Of a DNA stretch of 64,000 nt, positions 1-8,936 are shown piece by piece. The DNA is from a virus. Below the pieces are notes generated by a model. That model was not told where the DNA came from and ran no database searches. It saw nothing but the letters and a program-made list of their open reading frames with translations. Made by a program: the position numbers and the translations under genes. Within the stretch, counting starts at the first letter, position 1. Each line of letters begins with the position of its first letter. The stretch lies in the IMG/VR virus record IMGVR_UViG_3300042444_000045, positions 1 through 64,000 of that record; one strand, given 5' to 3'.

Positions 1-2
1 TA

Positions 3-989
3 AAACTTAATCTATCTCAGATTGAGGAGTTAGGTGACCTTGTTGGTTTTCCTGTTAAAGAATTTCTTGTTAGAAACCAAGAGGGTAAACAAAGATGGAT
101 TACTGAAGCTCAAGTAAGTGGTGCTCTTAAAGCTGGCTATACAGTAGCTGATAAAAGAATGTCCCATGCTGCTCCTGAGTGGATTCAGGGTAAGGGTGAG
201 GGTGGTTTCCTAATCTTGGATGACTATACTCGTGCTGACCACAGATTTATGCAGGCTACTATGGAGATTCTTGACCGTCAAGAGTATGTATCATGGAAGC
301 TTCCTAAGAACTGGCATGTTATCTTAACTTCAAATCCAGACAATGGTGACTATAATGTTACTAGTCTTGACGTAGCTCAGAAGACCAGATTTATTTCTGT
401 TGAGATGAAGTATGATGCACCTGTATGGGCTAAGTGGGCTGAGACTGCAGGTGTTGATGGCAGATGTATCAACTTTATGTTGATGCACCCAGAGCTTGTA
501 ACTCAACGTGTTAATCCAAGAGCTATTACTACATTCTTCAATGCTATTAGTTCTATTCCTAAGTTTGAAGAACAGTTGCCACTAATCCAAATGATTGGTG
601 AGGGTTCTGTTGGAGCTGATTTCTCTAGTATGTTTACTATGTTTATTAATAACAAGCTAGATAAGATTATTTCTCCTGAAGATATTCTTACTAAGGATGA
701 AGCATATGTAAAAGGTGCTATTGTATCTTCAGTAGGACAAGGTGATGATTTCCGTGCTGACTTATCCAGTGTTATTGCAACACGTGTAATTAACTATGCA
801 CTTACTGTTGCTGACAAAGGTGGAGTTCCAAAGGCTATGATTGAAAGATTGGCCAAAGTAACTACAGAGTTTGATGGCTTTACAAATGACTTGAGATACT
901 ATATGGTCAAAGAGATTGTAAATGGTAACAAGGTTAAGTTTGCTGCTTTGATGCAGGATACTAACGTAGTTAAGATGGCAATTCAGTAA
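3..989 (+). CDS. MoxR-type AAA+ ATPase, 5' end cut off
   Basis: This reading frame is open from base 3 and continues off the left edge, so the start and probably the Walker A motif are missing; the first internal ATG is at 159. What remains shows a Walker B-like strand (FLILDDY, near base 207-227), a sensor-1-like Asn (LTSNPD), and a PRA sensor-2-like motif (VNPRAITTF, near 513-540), in the spacing typical of MoxR/dynein-like AAA+ ATPases. Such proteins act as ATP-driven remodellers, often with a VWA-domain partner; no VWA gene is recognisable next to it. It is first in the + strand DNA-metabolism block and is followed by a GC-rich hairpin. The substrate cannot be told from sequence. Confidence 0.75.
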   Translation, partial: KLNLSQIEELGDLVGFPVKEFLVRNQEGKQRWITEAQVSGALKAGYTVADKRMSHAAPEWIQGKGEGGFLILDDYTRADHRFMQATMEILDRQEYVSWKLPKNWHVILTSNPDNGDYNVTSLDVAQKTRFISVEMKYDAPVWAKWAETAGVDGRCINFMLMHPELVTQRVNPRAITTFFNAISSIPKFEEQLPLIQMIGEGSVGADFSSMFTMFINNKLDKIISPEDILTKDEAYVKGAIVSSVGQGDDFRADLSSVIATRVINYALTVADKGGVPKAMIERLAKVTTEFDGFTNDLRYYMVKEIVNGNKVKFAALMQDTNVVKMAIQ

Positions 990-994
990 TAACT

Positions 995-1020
995 AAGGGG
1001 GTGTAACAGCCCCCCTTTAA
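995..1020 (+). terminator. Hairpin terminator after the AAA+ gene
   Basis: An AAGGGGG / CCCCCCTT stem with a short loop follows the stop codon directly and is followed by TTTAATTT. The U-tract is imperfect, so termination may be partial. Confidence 0.55.
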
Positions 1021-1029
1021 TTTATAATT

Positions 1030-2325
1030 ATGAAAAGAGCAGTATTTTTTGATAAAGATGATGAAGCATTTACGGTAGATATAAAACATGTACTAGAAGA
1101 TTCTTCAAAGTTTGAACTATTTAATTTAAGTAAAGGTTATACTCCTACACAAGGAGATACAATTTATCTTATGCCAGGTGTTAATATCCCAAGAGCAAAA
1201 CTAAAAGACTTAGCACTTAATCAAGGTATTAAGGTGGTTAGGGATCCTGACAATGCAAATGTAATAATTACAGGTAGGGCTACTCCAGGTAGATTACTAT
1301 ATGGTAATTGGTATTATACAGCACCTATTGCTAAGATTGAAGAGTATCTTGATAAAGTAACAGTAGATGAGTATTATAAAGATAATCTACGTACAGCTAT
1401 GTTGTCTTCAGAATCAGACAATGTATATTTTAATTATAGTACTAAGGTTAGTATAACTAGTCATGTAGTTACTAGTGTATTTACTGGAGCTTCTCACCAC
1501 TATTATTATATACATGATGAGTGGAAACAGTTAATTGATGACTGTCAAAACAAAACAGTTTATGATGAGTCTGAGTTGCTTGCTATGATTAATGGTGATG
1601 ATGCTGTAACAATTACTAATGAGGTATATACTCAATTGCGTGAAATGTTTAAGAGCTCAGACCAGGATAATCATATCATGGCTATGGAGATCATGGCAAA
1701 CTCTAACTATGTAGAGAGTGCATTGTATTTGCTCATGTTACTAGAAGAGTATGGTCATAGAATAGCAAGCTGTCATACTAAGAATCATGTAAACTTCAAA
1801 TCTATGGTAAGTTACTTTGGTCTTAGAGTAAGAGATGTGGATTGCTTAGATCCAGATGATGTTTCTAAGAAACTAACTTCACTAGGTCTTCTTACTACAG
1901 GGTGGTTAAATATTCTCTTAGAATCTAGACTTGACTGGTTTATTACAAACATTGCTAGAAGTTCTACTTTTAACGTTGCAAGCATTGTTCCAACACCAGA
2001 CGTTGCAGTAGCAATTGACTCTGACTATAGAGCAGAGATTGACTTTGATGATGAGAAAAAGCCAGTGCTAGATTCTGCTATAGGTCTTGATGAAGTCTCT
2101 GAAGAAATAGAAGAAGTACACCAGGATGATTTAAGTGCACCAGTTCTAGAAGAATTAAATGATTTGGGCCTTGAAGGACCAGAGGGACCAAAGGGACCGG
2201 AAAATGATTCTAATCAAGTAGAAGCTGAGACAGAAATATTAACTGAAGAATTACTTATTGTACCTGTATCAAATAACAATCAAATAGAAGAAACAAATGA
2301 GTCCACTGGTATTGACTGGTTCTGA
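1030..2325 (+). CDS. Uncharacterised protein with acidic tail ending DWF
   Basis: A 431-residue protein that I do not recognise. Residues 1-330 look folded; the stretch around residues 45-95 (ending NANVIITGRATPGRLL) faintly recalls a BRCT-like strand-helix pattern, but this is weak. From about residue 335 the protein is acidic and low in complexity, with a tiny collagen-like run (GPEGPKGPE, about 382-391). It ends in GIDWF, so an acidic tail is capped by aromatic residues as in single-stranded DNA-binding proteins. Its 3' end overlaps the nuclease gene by 29 nt, which suggests translational coupling. A role in DNA replication or recombination is inferred from context only. Confidence 0.6.
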   Translation: MKRAVFFDKDDEAFTVDIKHVLEDSSKFELFNLSKGYTPTQGDTIYLMPGVNIPRAKLKDLALNQGIKVVRDPDNANVIITGRATPGRLLYGNWYYTAPIAKIEEYLDKVTVDEYYKDNLRTAMLSSESDNVYFNYSTKVSITSHVVTSVFTGASHHYYYIHDEWKQLIDDCQNKTVYDESELLAMINGDDAVTITNEVYTQLREMFKSSDQDNHIMAMEIMANSNYVESALYLLMLLEEYGHRIASCHTKNHVNFKSMVSYFGLRVRDVDCLDPDDVSKKLTSLGLLTTGWLNILLESRLDWFITNIARSSTFNVASIVPTPDVAVAIDSDYRAEIDFDDEKKPVLDSAIGLDEVSEEIEEVHQDDLSAPVLEELNDLGLEGPEGPKGPENDSNQVEAETEILTEELLIVPVSNNNQIEETNESTGIDWF

Positions 2326-3316
2326 TGAACTAGAATTATTTTACAAGAAACCATTCTGGTTTAGTTACAGTAGCATTAATAAGCTGTTGTTTTCACCTAG
2401 AATGTTTTACAGTCATTATGTTTTGAATCAGAGAGAGGACAGTACAGACGCGCACCTGGTAGCAGGGCGCGTTCTACACTGTCTCTTATTTGAACCAGAT
2501 CATTATGATAAACAATTTATTAGCATGCCAGGCAAATATCCTACGGATAGCCAGAGAAAGATTATTGATAATATTTTCAAGTACCATTGTACTGTTGGAA
2601 ATGATTCATTATCTTTGAATGATTACTCTCAAGAAATACTCTCAGAATTACTTATAGCAAATCTTTACCAGTCTCTTAAAACAGATGCTCAAAGACTAGA
2701 CAAAGTTCTTACAGAAGAAAATAAATCCTACTTTGATTTCTTAAAAGAAAGTCTTGATAAGACTATAGTAGATGAGGTTACTTTGAACAACTGCAGAGAA
2801 TCTCTCATAGAACTAAAATCTAATCAAGCAGTAAGAGCCCTTTTACAATTGGATAAAACTCCTAATGATGTTCACATAAAAACATTTAGTGAGCATATGA
2901 TTAGTGTTAATCAGGAGCACTTACCATTTGGCTATAAGGGTATCTTAGATAATGTGGTAATGGATTATGATACCAAGACCTTATTTATCAATGACTTGAA
3001 GACCACAGGTAAAGATATTGCATCTTTCCCAGAGTCTGTAAGCTATTATAAATATTGGATTCAGGCTGCCATTTATCACAAGCTTGCCTGGGAGAATTTT
3101 ATTAAGCCACTTCCAGATGCTGTTGAATGGAATATAGTAATTACATTCATAGTAATTGATAAGTATAACCAAGTGTATCCTTACCAGGTAAGCAAAGAAA
3201 CATTAGAAATGTGGTTAGCTGACTTTGAAGACATAGAGGATAAACTAAGATATCACTATGAGAACAAGGAATATAGACTACCATATGAACTAGCTTTAGG
3301 TAATGTAACACTGTAA
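2297..3316 (+). CDS. PD-(D/E)XK nuclease, RecB/Cas4/RecE-like
   Basis: 339 residues. The N-terminus has the pattern YSSINKLLFSPRMFY followed by AGRVLHCLLFEPDHY, typical of phage exonuclease VIII-like PDDEXK proteins (DUF3799-type). The active-site core is GILDNV (D218), then a strand with NDLKTT (D233, K235), then QAAIYHKLA (Q256). This is the D...DxK...Q order of RecB/Cas4-family nucleases. It probably degrades or processes DNA ends, for recombination or host DNA breakdown. The chosen ATG lies inside the previous gene, and the conserved N-terminal pattern begins about 22 residues after it, supporting this start. The next gene follows after 2 nt. Confidence 0.8.
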   Translation: MSPLVLTGSDELELFYKKPFWFSYSSINKLLFSPRMFYSHYVLNQREDSTDAHLVAGRVLHCLLFEPDHYDKQFISMPGKYPTDSQRKIIDNIFKYHCTVGNDSLSLNDYSQEILSELLIANLYQSLKTDAQRLDKVLTEENKSYFDFLKESLDKTIVDEVTLNNCRESLIELKSNQAVRALLQLDKTPNDVHIKTFSEHMISVNQEHLPFGYKGILDNVVMDYDTKTLFINDLKTTGKDIASFPESVSYYKYWIQAAIYHKLAWENFIKPLPDAVEWNIVITFIVIDKYNQVYPYQVSKETLEMWLADFEDIEDKLRYHYENKEYRLPYELALGNVTL

Positions 3317-3318
3317 TT

Positions 3319-3885
3319 ATGGTAATTAATTCAATCTATAGGAAATACTTTCAGAAGTCTAAGATATTTTTATATCCGCTCTTAGACATTAAAAGGGGTA
3401 CAAGTGTTGTGCCGGAAGACACATATGTGGCATGGGATGACAAATATACCCCTGAGGATATGAAGCTTGTTTGTGTATATCATCACAGAACTGATAAGGA
3501 GTATCAGGATTTTGAAAAGCAGGTGCTGATGAAACATAACAGGCTGTTTGAATACATTAAGGGAGACAAAGAGAAGAGTATCTTTGTATTTGACTTCTCT
3601 GATAAACAAGATGATTGGCAGAAGTTTCTAGATGGTAAGTATAGTAAACTATCAAAGGAGTCTAGAGATAAAGTTATAAACTTCTTTGAGAAGTATAGTG
3701 GCAACTATATTTATATCTACAGTTATCTTAATCCGGAACTATGGTTTGAAAGATATGCAGAGCTATTAGATGTAGATAAAAGTGAGTTAGAAAGAGTAGG
3801 AGAGCTGTGCAGTAAACCAGATCTAGACAAAGAAAGATTAATTTTTATTGTTGCAGATTTGGAAAACATAGAAATTCTAGATTAA
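3319..3885 (+). CDS. Uncharacterised protein, 188 aa
   Basis: A soluble-looking mixed alpha/beta protein without signal peptide or membrane segment. It has many charged and aromatic residues (KYSGNYIYIYSYLNPE, LIFIVADLENIEILD) but no motif I can assign. It starts 2 nt after the nuclease stop codon and is followed by another small gene, so it is very likely part of the same operon and of DNA metabolism. The name of the family is unknown to me. Confidence 0.6.
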   Translation: MVINSIYRKYFQKSKIFLYPLLDIKRGTSVVPEDTYVAWDDKYTPEDMKLVCVYHHRTDKEYQDFEKQVLMKHNRLFEYIKGDKEKSIFVFDFSDKQDDWQKFLDGKYSKLSKESRDKVINFFEKYSGNYIYIYSYLNPELWFERYAELLDVDKSELERVGELCSKPDLDKERLIFIVADLENIEILD

Positions 3886-3905
3886 TTTGTATAAAAATAA
3901 CCAAC

Positions 3906-4247
3906 ATGGAAAAAAATATGATGCTTGTTGCCTCAGAATGGAATGGCAAACCAAGCTTTAGAACAGTGCCAATGACGGCAGATTGTCCTTATGTAGAATG
4001 TATCTTTGACCCAGAAAGCAAAGTGTTTGTAGTAATCTCTAAAACAAAGAGAAATACATTACAGATGCTTCCTAAGCTTGATGAGTATGGTCAACCTCTT
4101 TCAGGAACAAAGGGAGTAAAACAAGAAAGACATAAACTTGAAGTATTTCAAGAGTATTACATTGCTGATGTAGAATCTATTAAAAGTTTTATTAATCTAA
4201 TTGCAGTTAATGCAGATTTTGATTATCTTAGCTTTATAAATGCATAG
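3906..4247 (+). CDS. Uncharacterised protein, 113 aa
   Basis: A small soluble protein (CIFDPESKVFVVISKTKR in the middle, acidic C-terminal half) with no assignable motif. It ends with a TAG codon followed by a strong terminator, so it is the last gene of its transcription unit. The ATG lies in an A-rich context (ataaccaacATG) without a clear Shine-Dalgarno sequence, as is common in Bacteroidetes. Its function is unknown. Confidence 0.55.
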   Translation: MEKNMMLVASEWNGKPSFRTVPMTADCPYVECIFDPESKVFVVISKTKRNTLQMLPKLDEYGQPLSGTKGVKQERHKLEVFQEYYIADVESIKSFINLIAVNADFDYLSFINA

Positions 4248-4270
4248 CATTTAGAGAGAAACAGCAAAGG

Positions 4271-4296
4271 AAAGGTAGCAATAGCTGCCTTTTTTT
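4271..4296 (+). terminator. Rho-independent terminator
   Basis: A 9-bp stem AAAGGTAGC / GCTGCCTTT (one G-T pair) with loop AATA is followed directly by a T-run. It separates the nuclease operon from the DNA polymerase gene. Confidence 0.8.
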
Positions 4297-4336
4297 ATGC
4301 ACAAAAGGGGGAACAGCTTAACTGAACATATATATT

Positions 4337-6235
4337 ATGAGACAACATTGGGTAATGGATTATGAAACTCTTAGTAATTGTTTCATAGGTGTATTTGAGG
4401 GTATCAAATCAGAAGATCAAGAAATATTTGTGGTTCATGAAAGTAGAAATGACATCAGGGAACTAGTAGAGTTCCTTGATAGAAATATCTATTATGAAGA
4501 GTGGCATGTTAGTTTCAATGGTCTCGGGTTTGACAGTCAGATCACAGAAAGTATTATTAGAAATAAGGAGTGGTTAATTGAACAGAGTCCTGAAAAGATT
4601 GCCAAGTTTATTTATGGTAAAGCACAGGATGTTATCTACAAACAGAACAATGGAGAGTTCTTAGAGTACTCTCCACGGGATCTTAGTATTAGACAGCTTG
4701 ATGTGTTCAAACTAAACCACTGGGATAATAATGCTAAGAGGAGTTCTCTTAAATGGATTCAGTATACAATGGATTGGACTAATATTATTGATATGCCCAT
4801 CCGTCATACTGAGCACATTGTAGAGGAACAGATACCGGAAATCATCAGATATTGTATTAATGATGTGAAGTCTACTAAACAGATCATGAATCTAAGTAAG
4901 AGTCAGATTGAGTTAAGAAGAACACTAACAGAAGAGTATGGTATTGATTTGTATTCTGCATCTGAGCCAAGAATTTCTAAGGAACTATTCTTATTGTTCT
5001 TAAGTCAAAAGACTGGTATAAAGAAGTGGGATCTTAAACAGATGCGCACACATAGAGCCCGGATTACAGTAAAGAATATTATTCTACCCTACATTGAATT
5101 CAAGACAGCTACATTTCAGAACTTACTAAAGAAGTTTCAGGAGGTAGTTATCTATCCAGGAGAAACCAAGGGTGGGTTTAAATATTCTGTACAGTACAAA
5201 GGTGTCAAGACGGATTATGGTCTAGGTGGTATTCATGGTGCTAGGTCTACAAAGGTCTATGAGTCTAATGAGGATATGGTAATAATGACGTCTGACGTTA
5301 CTAGTTTCTATCCTAACTTAGCTATTAGGAACAAGTGGGCACCAGCCCATCTAGAACAAGATGATTTCTGTGATCTGTATGAGTGGTTCTTTGAAGAGAG
5401 GAAGAAGATTCCTAAGAAAGACCCTAAGAATTATGTATACAAGATTATTCTAAACTCAACCTATGGTCTGAGTAATGATGAGAATAGTTTCCTGTATGAT
5501 CCTGAGTTTACTATGAGGATTACTATTAATGGTCAGCTTAGTCTGAGCATGTTGTATGAGATGATTTGTGAGGAGATTCCCAATGCAGTACCCCTAATGC
5601 AAAATACAGATGGTCTTGAGACATTGATACCAAGAGAGTATGTAGATAAGTATATGGATATCTGTAAGAGATGGGAAGACATTACACAGCTTCAATTAGA
5701 GCATGATACTTATAGTAAGATTATTCTTGGGGACGTGAATAATTATATTGCCATCACTGAAGATGGTAAATCTAAGTGCAAGGGTAGGTTTGAATATGAT
5801 AACCTGGCCCTACATAAAAATAAGAGTTTTCTTATTATACCTAAAGCAATACATGCATATTTTGTAGATGGTATCAAGCCTGAAGATTTTCTGGCTCAGA
5901 ACCAGAACATATTTGACTATTGTGGTGGTGTTAAGATCAAAGGAGACTGGAGTTTTTATGAACACCATATTGTTAATGGTGAGTATGAGGTTAAACCTTT
6001 ACAGCATACAATAAGATATTTTGTATCTAAATCCGGGTCAAAAATTATTAAAAAGAATAATACTGACGGAAGAGAAATCCAGGTTGAGGCTGGGAAATGG
6101 ATGCAGACTACTCTTATTAACTATACTGAAAAAGAATTCAGTGAGTATGACATCAATTATGATTACTACCTAGAGAATATTTACAAGGAGATAAGGAACC
6201 TTGAACCAATTATTACACAACTTAAATTATTTTAA
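4337..6235 (+). CDS. Family B DNA polymerase with 3'-5' exonuclease
   Basis: A 632-residue replicative polymerase. The N-terminal exonuclease domain starts with MDYETLSN (D8, E10). The polymerase domain has motif A DVTSFYPN (D320), motif B KIILNSTYG (K369, N373) and motif C QNTDGLE (D425). Motif C is normally D-T-D; here the first Asp is Asn (N423). The total length is short for family B and similar to other small phage enzymes. Crassvirales split into groups with family A or family B polymerase; this phage belongs to the second. The upstream gene ends in a terminator, so the polymerase probably has its own promoter in 4297-4336, although I see no clear consensus there. The next gene starts 1 nt after the stop. 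Confidence 0.88.
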   Translation: MRQHWVMDYETLSNCFIGVFEGIKSEDQEIFVVHESRNDIRELVEFLDRNIYYEEWHVSFNGLGFDSQITESIIRNKEWLIEQSPEKIAKFIYGKAQDVIYKQNNGEFLEYSPRDLSIRQLDVFKLNHWDNNAKRSSLKWIQYTMDWTNIIDMPIRHTEHIVEEQIPEIIRYCINDVKSTKQIMNLSKSQIELRRTLTEEYGIDLYSASEPRISKELFLLFLSQKTGIKKWDLKQMRTHRARITVKNIILPYIEFKTATFQNLLKKFQEVVIYPGETKGGFKYSVQYKGVKTDYGLGGIHGARSTKVYESNEDMVIMTSDVTSFYPNLAIRNKWAPAHLEQDDFCDLYEWFFEERKKIPKKDPKNYVYKIILNSTYGLSNDENSFLYDPEFTMRITINGQLSLSMLYEMICEEIPNAVPLMQNTDGLETLIPREYVDKYMDICKRWEDITQLQLEHDTYSKIILGDVNNYIAITEDGKSKCKGRFEYDNLALHKNKSFLIIPKAIHAYFVDGIKPEDFLAQNQNIFDYCGGVKIKGDWSFYEHHIVNGEYEVKPLQHTIRYFVSKSGSKIIKKNNTDGREIQVEAGKWMQTTLINYTEKEFSEYDINYDYYLENIYKEIRNLEPIITQLKLF

Positions 6236-6236
6236 A

Positions 6237-7430
6237 ATGCCAAAGAAGATTAGTGAGTGGAGTAAAGCACAGTTAGTTGCTGTTGATTTACCAACACATG
6301 GTGACAGTTATACTGTAATTAGTCACCAGTCTGTAATTGATTATGTATATACAGAGCTTGCAGTAGCAGGCTTTGGAGTTGTTTCTGAAACATTTAGAGC
6401 AACTGCAGATGGCCAGATTGCACATGGGATTCATGTGTTACAATATCAATCTGACCCAGAATTATCTATGATGTTTGCTTGGACTAATAGTTACAACAAA
6501 CAAGTGAGATTTAAATGTGGAGTTGGTGCATATGTAAACCAAGCGGGTACATTCATGGTACACGGGGATATGGGTAGCTGGGCTAGAAAGCATACTGGTA
6601 CCGCAGATGAAGAGACTGTAGAAACAATCAAGGGTCAGATTAAAGATGCTCAAATGTACTATGATCAGCTTAAGTCTGATAAAGATGCAATGAAGGAGAT
6701 CAAGATGAATAAGAGAAAACAAGCTCAACTTCTTGGTATTCTGTTTGCAGAGTATCAGATCTTAACTACTGAACAAGCAAACATTGTAAGATCAGAGATG
6801 ATGAAACCTACACACGTGTTTGAAGACACTAGCAGCTTATGGGCCTTTTATAACTATGTAACTGGTGCACTACAAACTTCACATCCAAAAACTTGGATGG
6901 AAGACCAAAGAGTTCTTCACTACTTTATCTCTAGTGTAAACAATTTTGCTAAGCCGGTTCCCGTTGAAGTAGAGACTGAACATGAAGAAGAAGAGAGAGT
7001 TATGGATCCGTTATTAACTAACTATGGTCAGCCTGAAAATCAGACCAATCTTTTAGTCCAAATTGCAGAAACAGAAGCTAACGTAGAAGAAGTAGAAGAA
7101 GTCAAGGAAGAACAGGAAAACAAGGTATGTGATGAAGCAGTAAGTTATACTGATCCTATGGGTAATACTTTTGAAGCACCAATAGTTATAGATTCTATTG
7201 ACCTCAATAGAGAGACTAAAATGTCTGTTATAATCAGCCCATGTGCAGCTCATGATTTAGAAGCAGATAAGTTTATGGATGCTCCTGATGAAACAATAGA
7301 AGAGGTTCCATCTTTAGAACCAACTCCAGAAGATCATTTAGTGTTTGAAACACAACAAAAAGAAACTGAAGATGATTTTGCATTTGATTTCTCAGATGAG
7401 GAAGATGATGATGGTAACTCATTCTTCTAA
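6237..7430 (+). CDS. DUF932-like protein with acidic SSB-like C-terminus
   Basis: I choose the ATG at 6237 (397 residues), 1 nt after the polymerase stop, rather than the upstream in-frame ATG at 6201 inside the polymerase gene. Residues 1-240 carry a well-ordered domain with TNSYNKQVRFKCGVGAYV and SWARKHTG followed by a helix; this order (NS..R..C.....HT, then helix) resembles DUF932 phage/plasmid proteins. From about residue 250 the chain is acidic and low in complexity and ends EEDDDGNSFF, like the acidic aromatic tip by which SSB proteins recruit partners. A DNA-replication accessory or ssDNA-binding role is inferred, not shown. A strong terminator follows. Confidence 0.6.
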   Translation: MPKKISEWSKAQLVAVDLPTHGDSYTVISHQSVIDYVYTELAVAGFGVVSETFRATADGQIAHGIHVLQYQSDPELSMMFAWTNSYNKQVRFKCGVGAYVNQAGTFMVHGDMGSWARKHTGTADEETVETIKGQIKDAQMYYDQLKSDKDAMKEIKMNKRKQAQLLGILFAEYQILTTEQANIVRSEMMKPTHVFEDTSSLWAFYNYVTGALQTSHPKTWMEDQRVLHYFISSVNNFAKPVPVEVETEHEEEERVMDPLLTNYGQPENQTNLLVQIAETEANVEEVEEVKEEQENKVCDEAVSYTDPMGNTFEAPIVIDSIDLNRETKMSVIISPCAAHDLEADKFMDAPDETIEEVPSLEPTPEDHLVFETQQKETEDDFAFDFSDEEDDDGNSFF

Positions 7431-7466
7431 GATCCTGAAAGGGAAACAATAATACACAAAAGAGAG

Positions 7467-7499
7467 GGGGGTGACTTTTTAGTCATCCCCTTTTTTTTT
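7467..7499 (+). terminator. Strong rho-independent terminator
   Basis: A 10-bp stem GGGGGTGACT / AGTCATCCCC (one G-T pair) with loop TTTT is followed by nine T. It ends the polymerase transcription unit. Confidence 0.88.
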
Positions 7500-7506
7500 A
7501 ACTTTG
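7499..7506 (+). promoter_or_regulatory. Possible Bacteroidetes -7 box (TAACTTTG)
   Basis: TAACTTTG matches the Bacteroidetes -7 consensus TAnnTTTG exactly and sits between the terminator and the pyrophosphohydrolase ATG at 7511. The -33 element is weak (TTTT, 18 nt upstream, in the terminator loop). Transcription would start at or very near the ATG, giving an almost leaderless mRNA. Confidence 0.35.
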
Positions 7507-7510
7507 ACAT

Positions 7511-7897
7511 ATGAAAGAACAATTAAAAGCAGTAGAAACATTTCATAGTGCCTTTGGGCAAGAAAATGGTAAATATCCAAGACCCTTAGATGAGCATGGG
7601 TTCAATCTCAGACACTCTCTTATGCAGGAAGAGAATGATGAATACTTAGAAGCTTGTTTTAATAACTCATTAGTAGAAATAGCTGATGCATTGGGGGATC
7701 AACTATACATTCTTTGCGGGACTATCCTTAGACATGGTATGCAGCATATCATAGAAGATGTATTTAATGAAATACAAGCCAGCAATATGAGCAAGTTGGG
7801 AGATGATGGCAAGCCTGTTCTCCGTGAAGATGGTAAGATATTAAAGGGTCCTGGTTATTTTAGACCAGATCTTAGTAAATTTATAGAAATCAAGTAA
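7511..7897 (+). CDS. MazG-like nucleotide pyrophosphohydrolase
   Basis: 128 residues, all-alpha NTP pyrophosphatase type. The metal-binding pattern is visible: E40/E41 and E44 in MQEENDEY, then E56 and D59 in EIADALGD, matching the ExxE...ExxD signature of MazG/PRA-PH enzymes. The C-terminal part (SNMSKLG, then KGPGYFRPDL) is typical of phage members. These enzymes hydrolyse (d)NTPs to the monophosphate and pyrophosphate; phage versions are proposed to clean nucleotide pools or alter (p)ppGpp signalling. It is the first gene of a four-gene cassette after a strong terminator. Confidence 0.82.
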   Translation: MKEQLKAVETFHSAFGQENGKYPRPLDEHGFNLRHSLMQEENDEYLEACFNNSLVEIADALGDQLYILCGTILRHGMQHIIEDVFNEIQASNMSKLGDDGKPVLREDGKILKGPGYFRPDLSKFIEIK

Positions 7898-7899
7898 CC

Positions 7900-8511
7900 A
7901 TGTTTAAAATTAACCAACAATCAAACAAGAGATTCTTTGTAGTAGACAACTTTTATGAAGATCCTACAGCAGTTAGAGAATATGCATTAATGCAAACATA
8001 CTTTCCAGGAGAAGGAGCTGTAGGTGAAAGAACTCGTATGCAGTTTTTATTTGATGGGATTAAAGAAAAGTTTGAAGAGATAATGCAAATTGAAATTGCA
8101 GATCACACTGATGATGGTTATGGTTGGTATGACACTGGTATTAATGGTAGATTTCAATCTTGTATAGGTGGTGTTCCTCAGGTGTTTCACTGTGATGCTC
8201 AAAAATGGGCTGCAGTTTTATTCTTAACTCCAGATGCTCCACCACAAAGTGGTACAAGCTTTTATAGACACAAGCAGTCTAAAGTCTTTCATAATGATCA
8301 AATTGATTGGTCAGCAGGTGAGAATGGTAATGTATTTTCTAAAGATACATTTCTAGATCCTACCCCATTTGAAAGACAAGACACAGTAGGGAATGTATTC
8401 AATAGACTAGTAATCTTTGATGGTGGTCTTATACATTCCGGTAATGATTATTTTGGACATAGTAGAGAAACAGGAAGACTGTTTCAAATTTTCTTTTTTA
8501 ATGAATCATGA
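7900..8511 (+). CDS. 2OG-Fe(II) oxygenase-like protein (DUF6445-like)
   Basis: 203 residues with a double-stranded beta-helix pattern. Candidate iron ligands are H97 and D99 (FHCDAQKW) and H179 (GLIHSG); R193 (GRLFQIFF) is the likely 2-oxoglutarate-binding Arg. The region between (AAVLFLTPDAPPQSGTSFY) fits the core strands of DUF6445/prolyl-hydroxylase-like proteins. The substrate could be a protein, nucleic acid or small molecule; the sequence does not say. It begins 2 nt after the pyrophosphohydrolase stop and overlaps the thioesterase start by 4 nt (ATGA), so the cassette is co-translated. Confidence 0.7.
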   Translation: MFKINQQSNKRFFVVDNFYEDPTAVREYALMQTYFPGEGAVGERTRMQFLFDGIKEKFEEIMQIEIADHTDDGYGWYDTGINGRFQSCIGGVPQVFHCDAQKWAAVLFLTPDAPPQSGTSFYRHKQSKVFHNDQIDWSAGENGNVFSKDTFLDPTPFERQDTVGNVFNRLVIFDGGLIHSGNDYFGHSRETGRLFQIFFFNES

Positions 8512-8936
8512 CATTTCTGAATTCACATCCAATTAAAAAATCTGATTTAGGTTTTCATGGTAATCTTTTTGGTGGTAAACTTCTTGCATGGATTGATGCA
8601 GCTGCCGCTGGTTATGCAATGCAGTTATGTGACACTCCAAGAATGGTAACAGTAAGTATTGATAAGTGTAACTTTGAAAAACCTGCAAGAGAGAGTCAAT
8701 TACTTAAAATATATGGTAAACCTCATAGGGTTGGTAATACATCTGTGTCACTTTATATGGAGGCAAGAGCACATAATGTTTATACCGGAGCCCAGACTTT
8801 AGTACTAAAAACAAATATTACTTTTGTGCACATTGATGAAGAGGGAAATCCTATTCCCATTGGTGAGAAAGGTAGACGTAGAATTACAAACTTAATAGAA
8901 GATGAGCCCACAACAACTAAAGAAACTCCTTATTGA
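8508..8936 (+). CDS. Hotdog-fold acyl-CoA thioesterase (YciA-like)
   Basis: 142 residues with the YciA/BFIT-type signature HGNLFGGKLLAWIDAAAA (H17, N19, G22-G23, D30), where the Asn and Asp positions bind and hydrolyse the thioester. The rest (VTVSIDKCNFEKPARE, TNITFVHIDEEG) follows the single-hotdog family throughout, and the length fits. It should hydrolyse acyl-CoA to free CoA and fatty acid in the cytosol. A lipid-metabolism enzyme is uncommon in a tailed phage and is best seen as an auxiliary metabolic gene acquired from a bacterium. The start is fixed by the ATGA overlap with the oxygenase gene. Confidence 0.85.
   Translation: MTFLNSHPIKKSDLGFHGNLFGGKLLAWIDAAAAGYAMQLCDTPRMVTVSIDKCNFEKPARESQLLKIYGKPHRVGNTSVSLYMEARAHNVYTGAQTLVLKTNITFVHIDEEGNPIPIGEKGRRRITNLIEDEPTTTKETPY

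Noticed and set aside
2176-2205. Collagen-like fibre in the 431-aa protein
   Set aside because: Only three or four Gly-x-y triplets are present inside a disordered acidic tail, too few for a collagen helix.
6201-6236. Upstream ATG for the DUF932-like gene
   Set aside because: It lies inside the polymerase frame; the ATG at 6237 just after the polymerase stop fits better.
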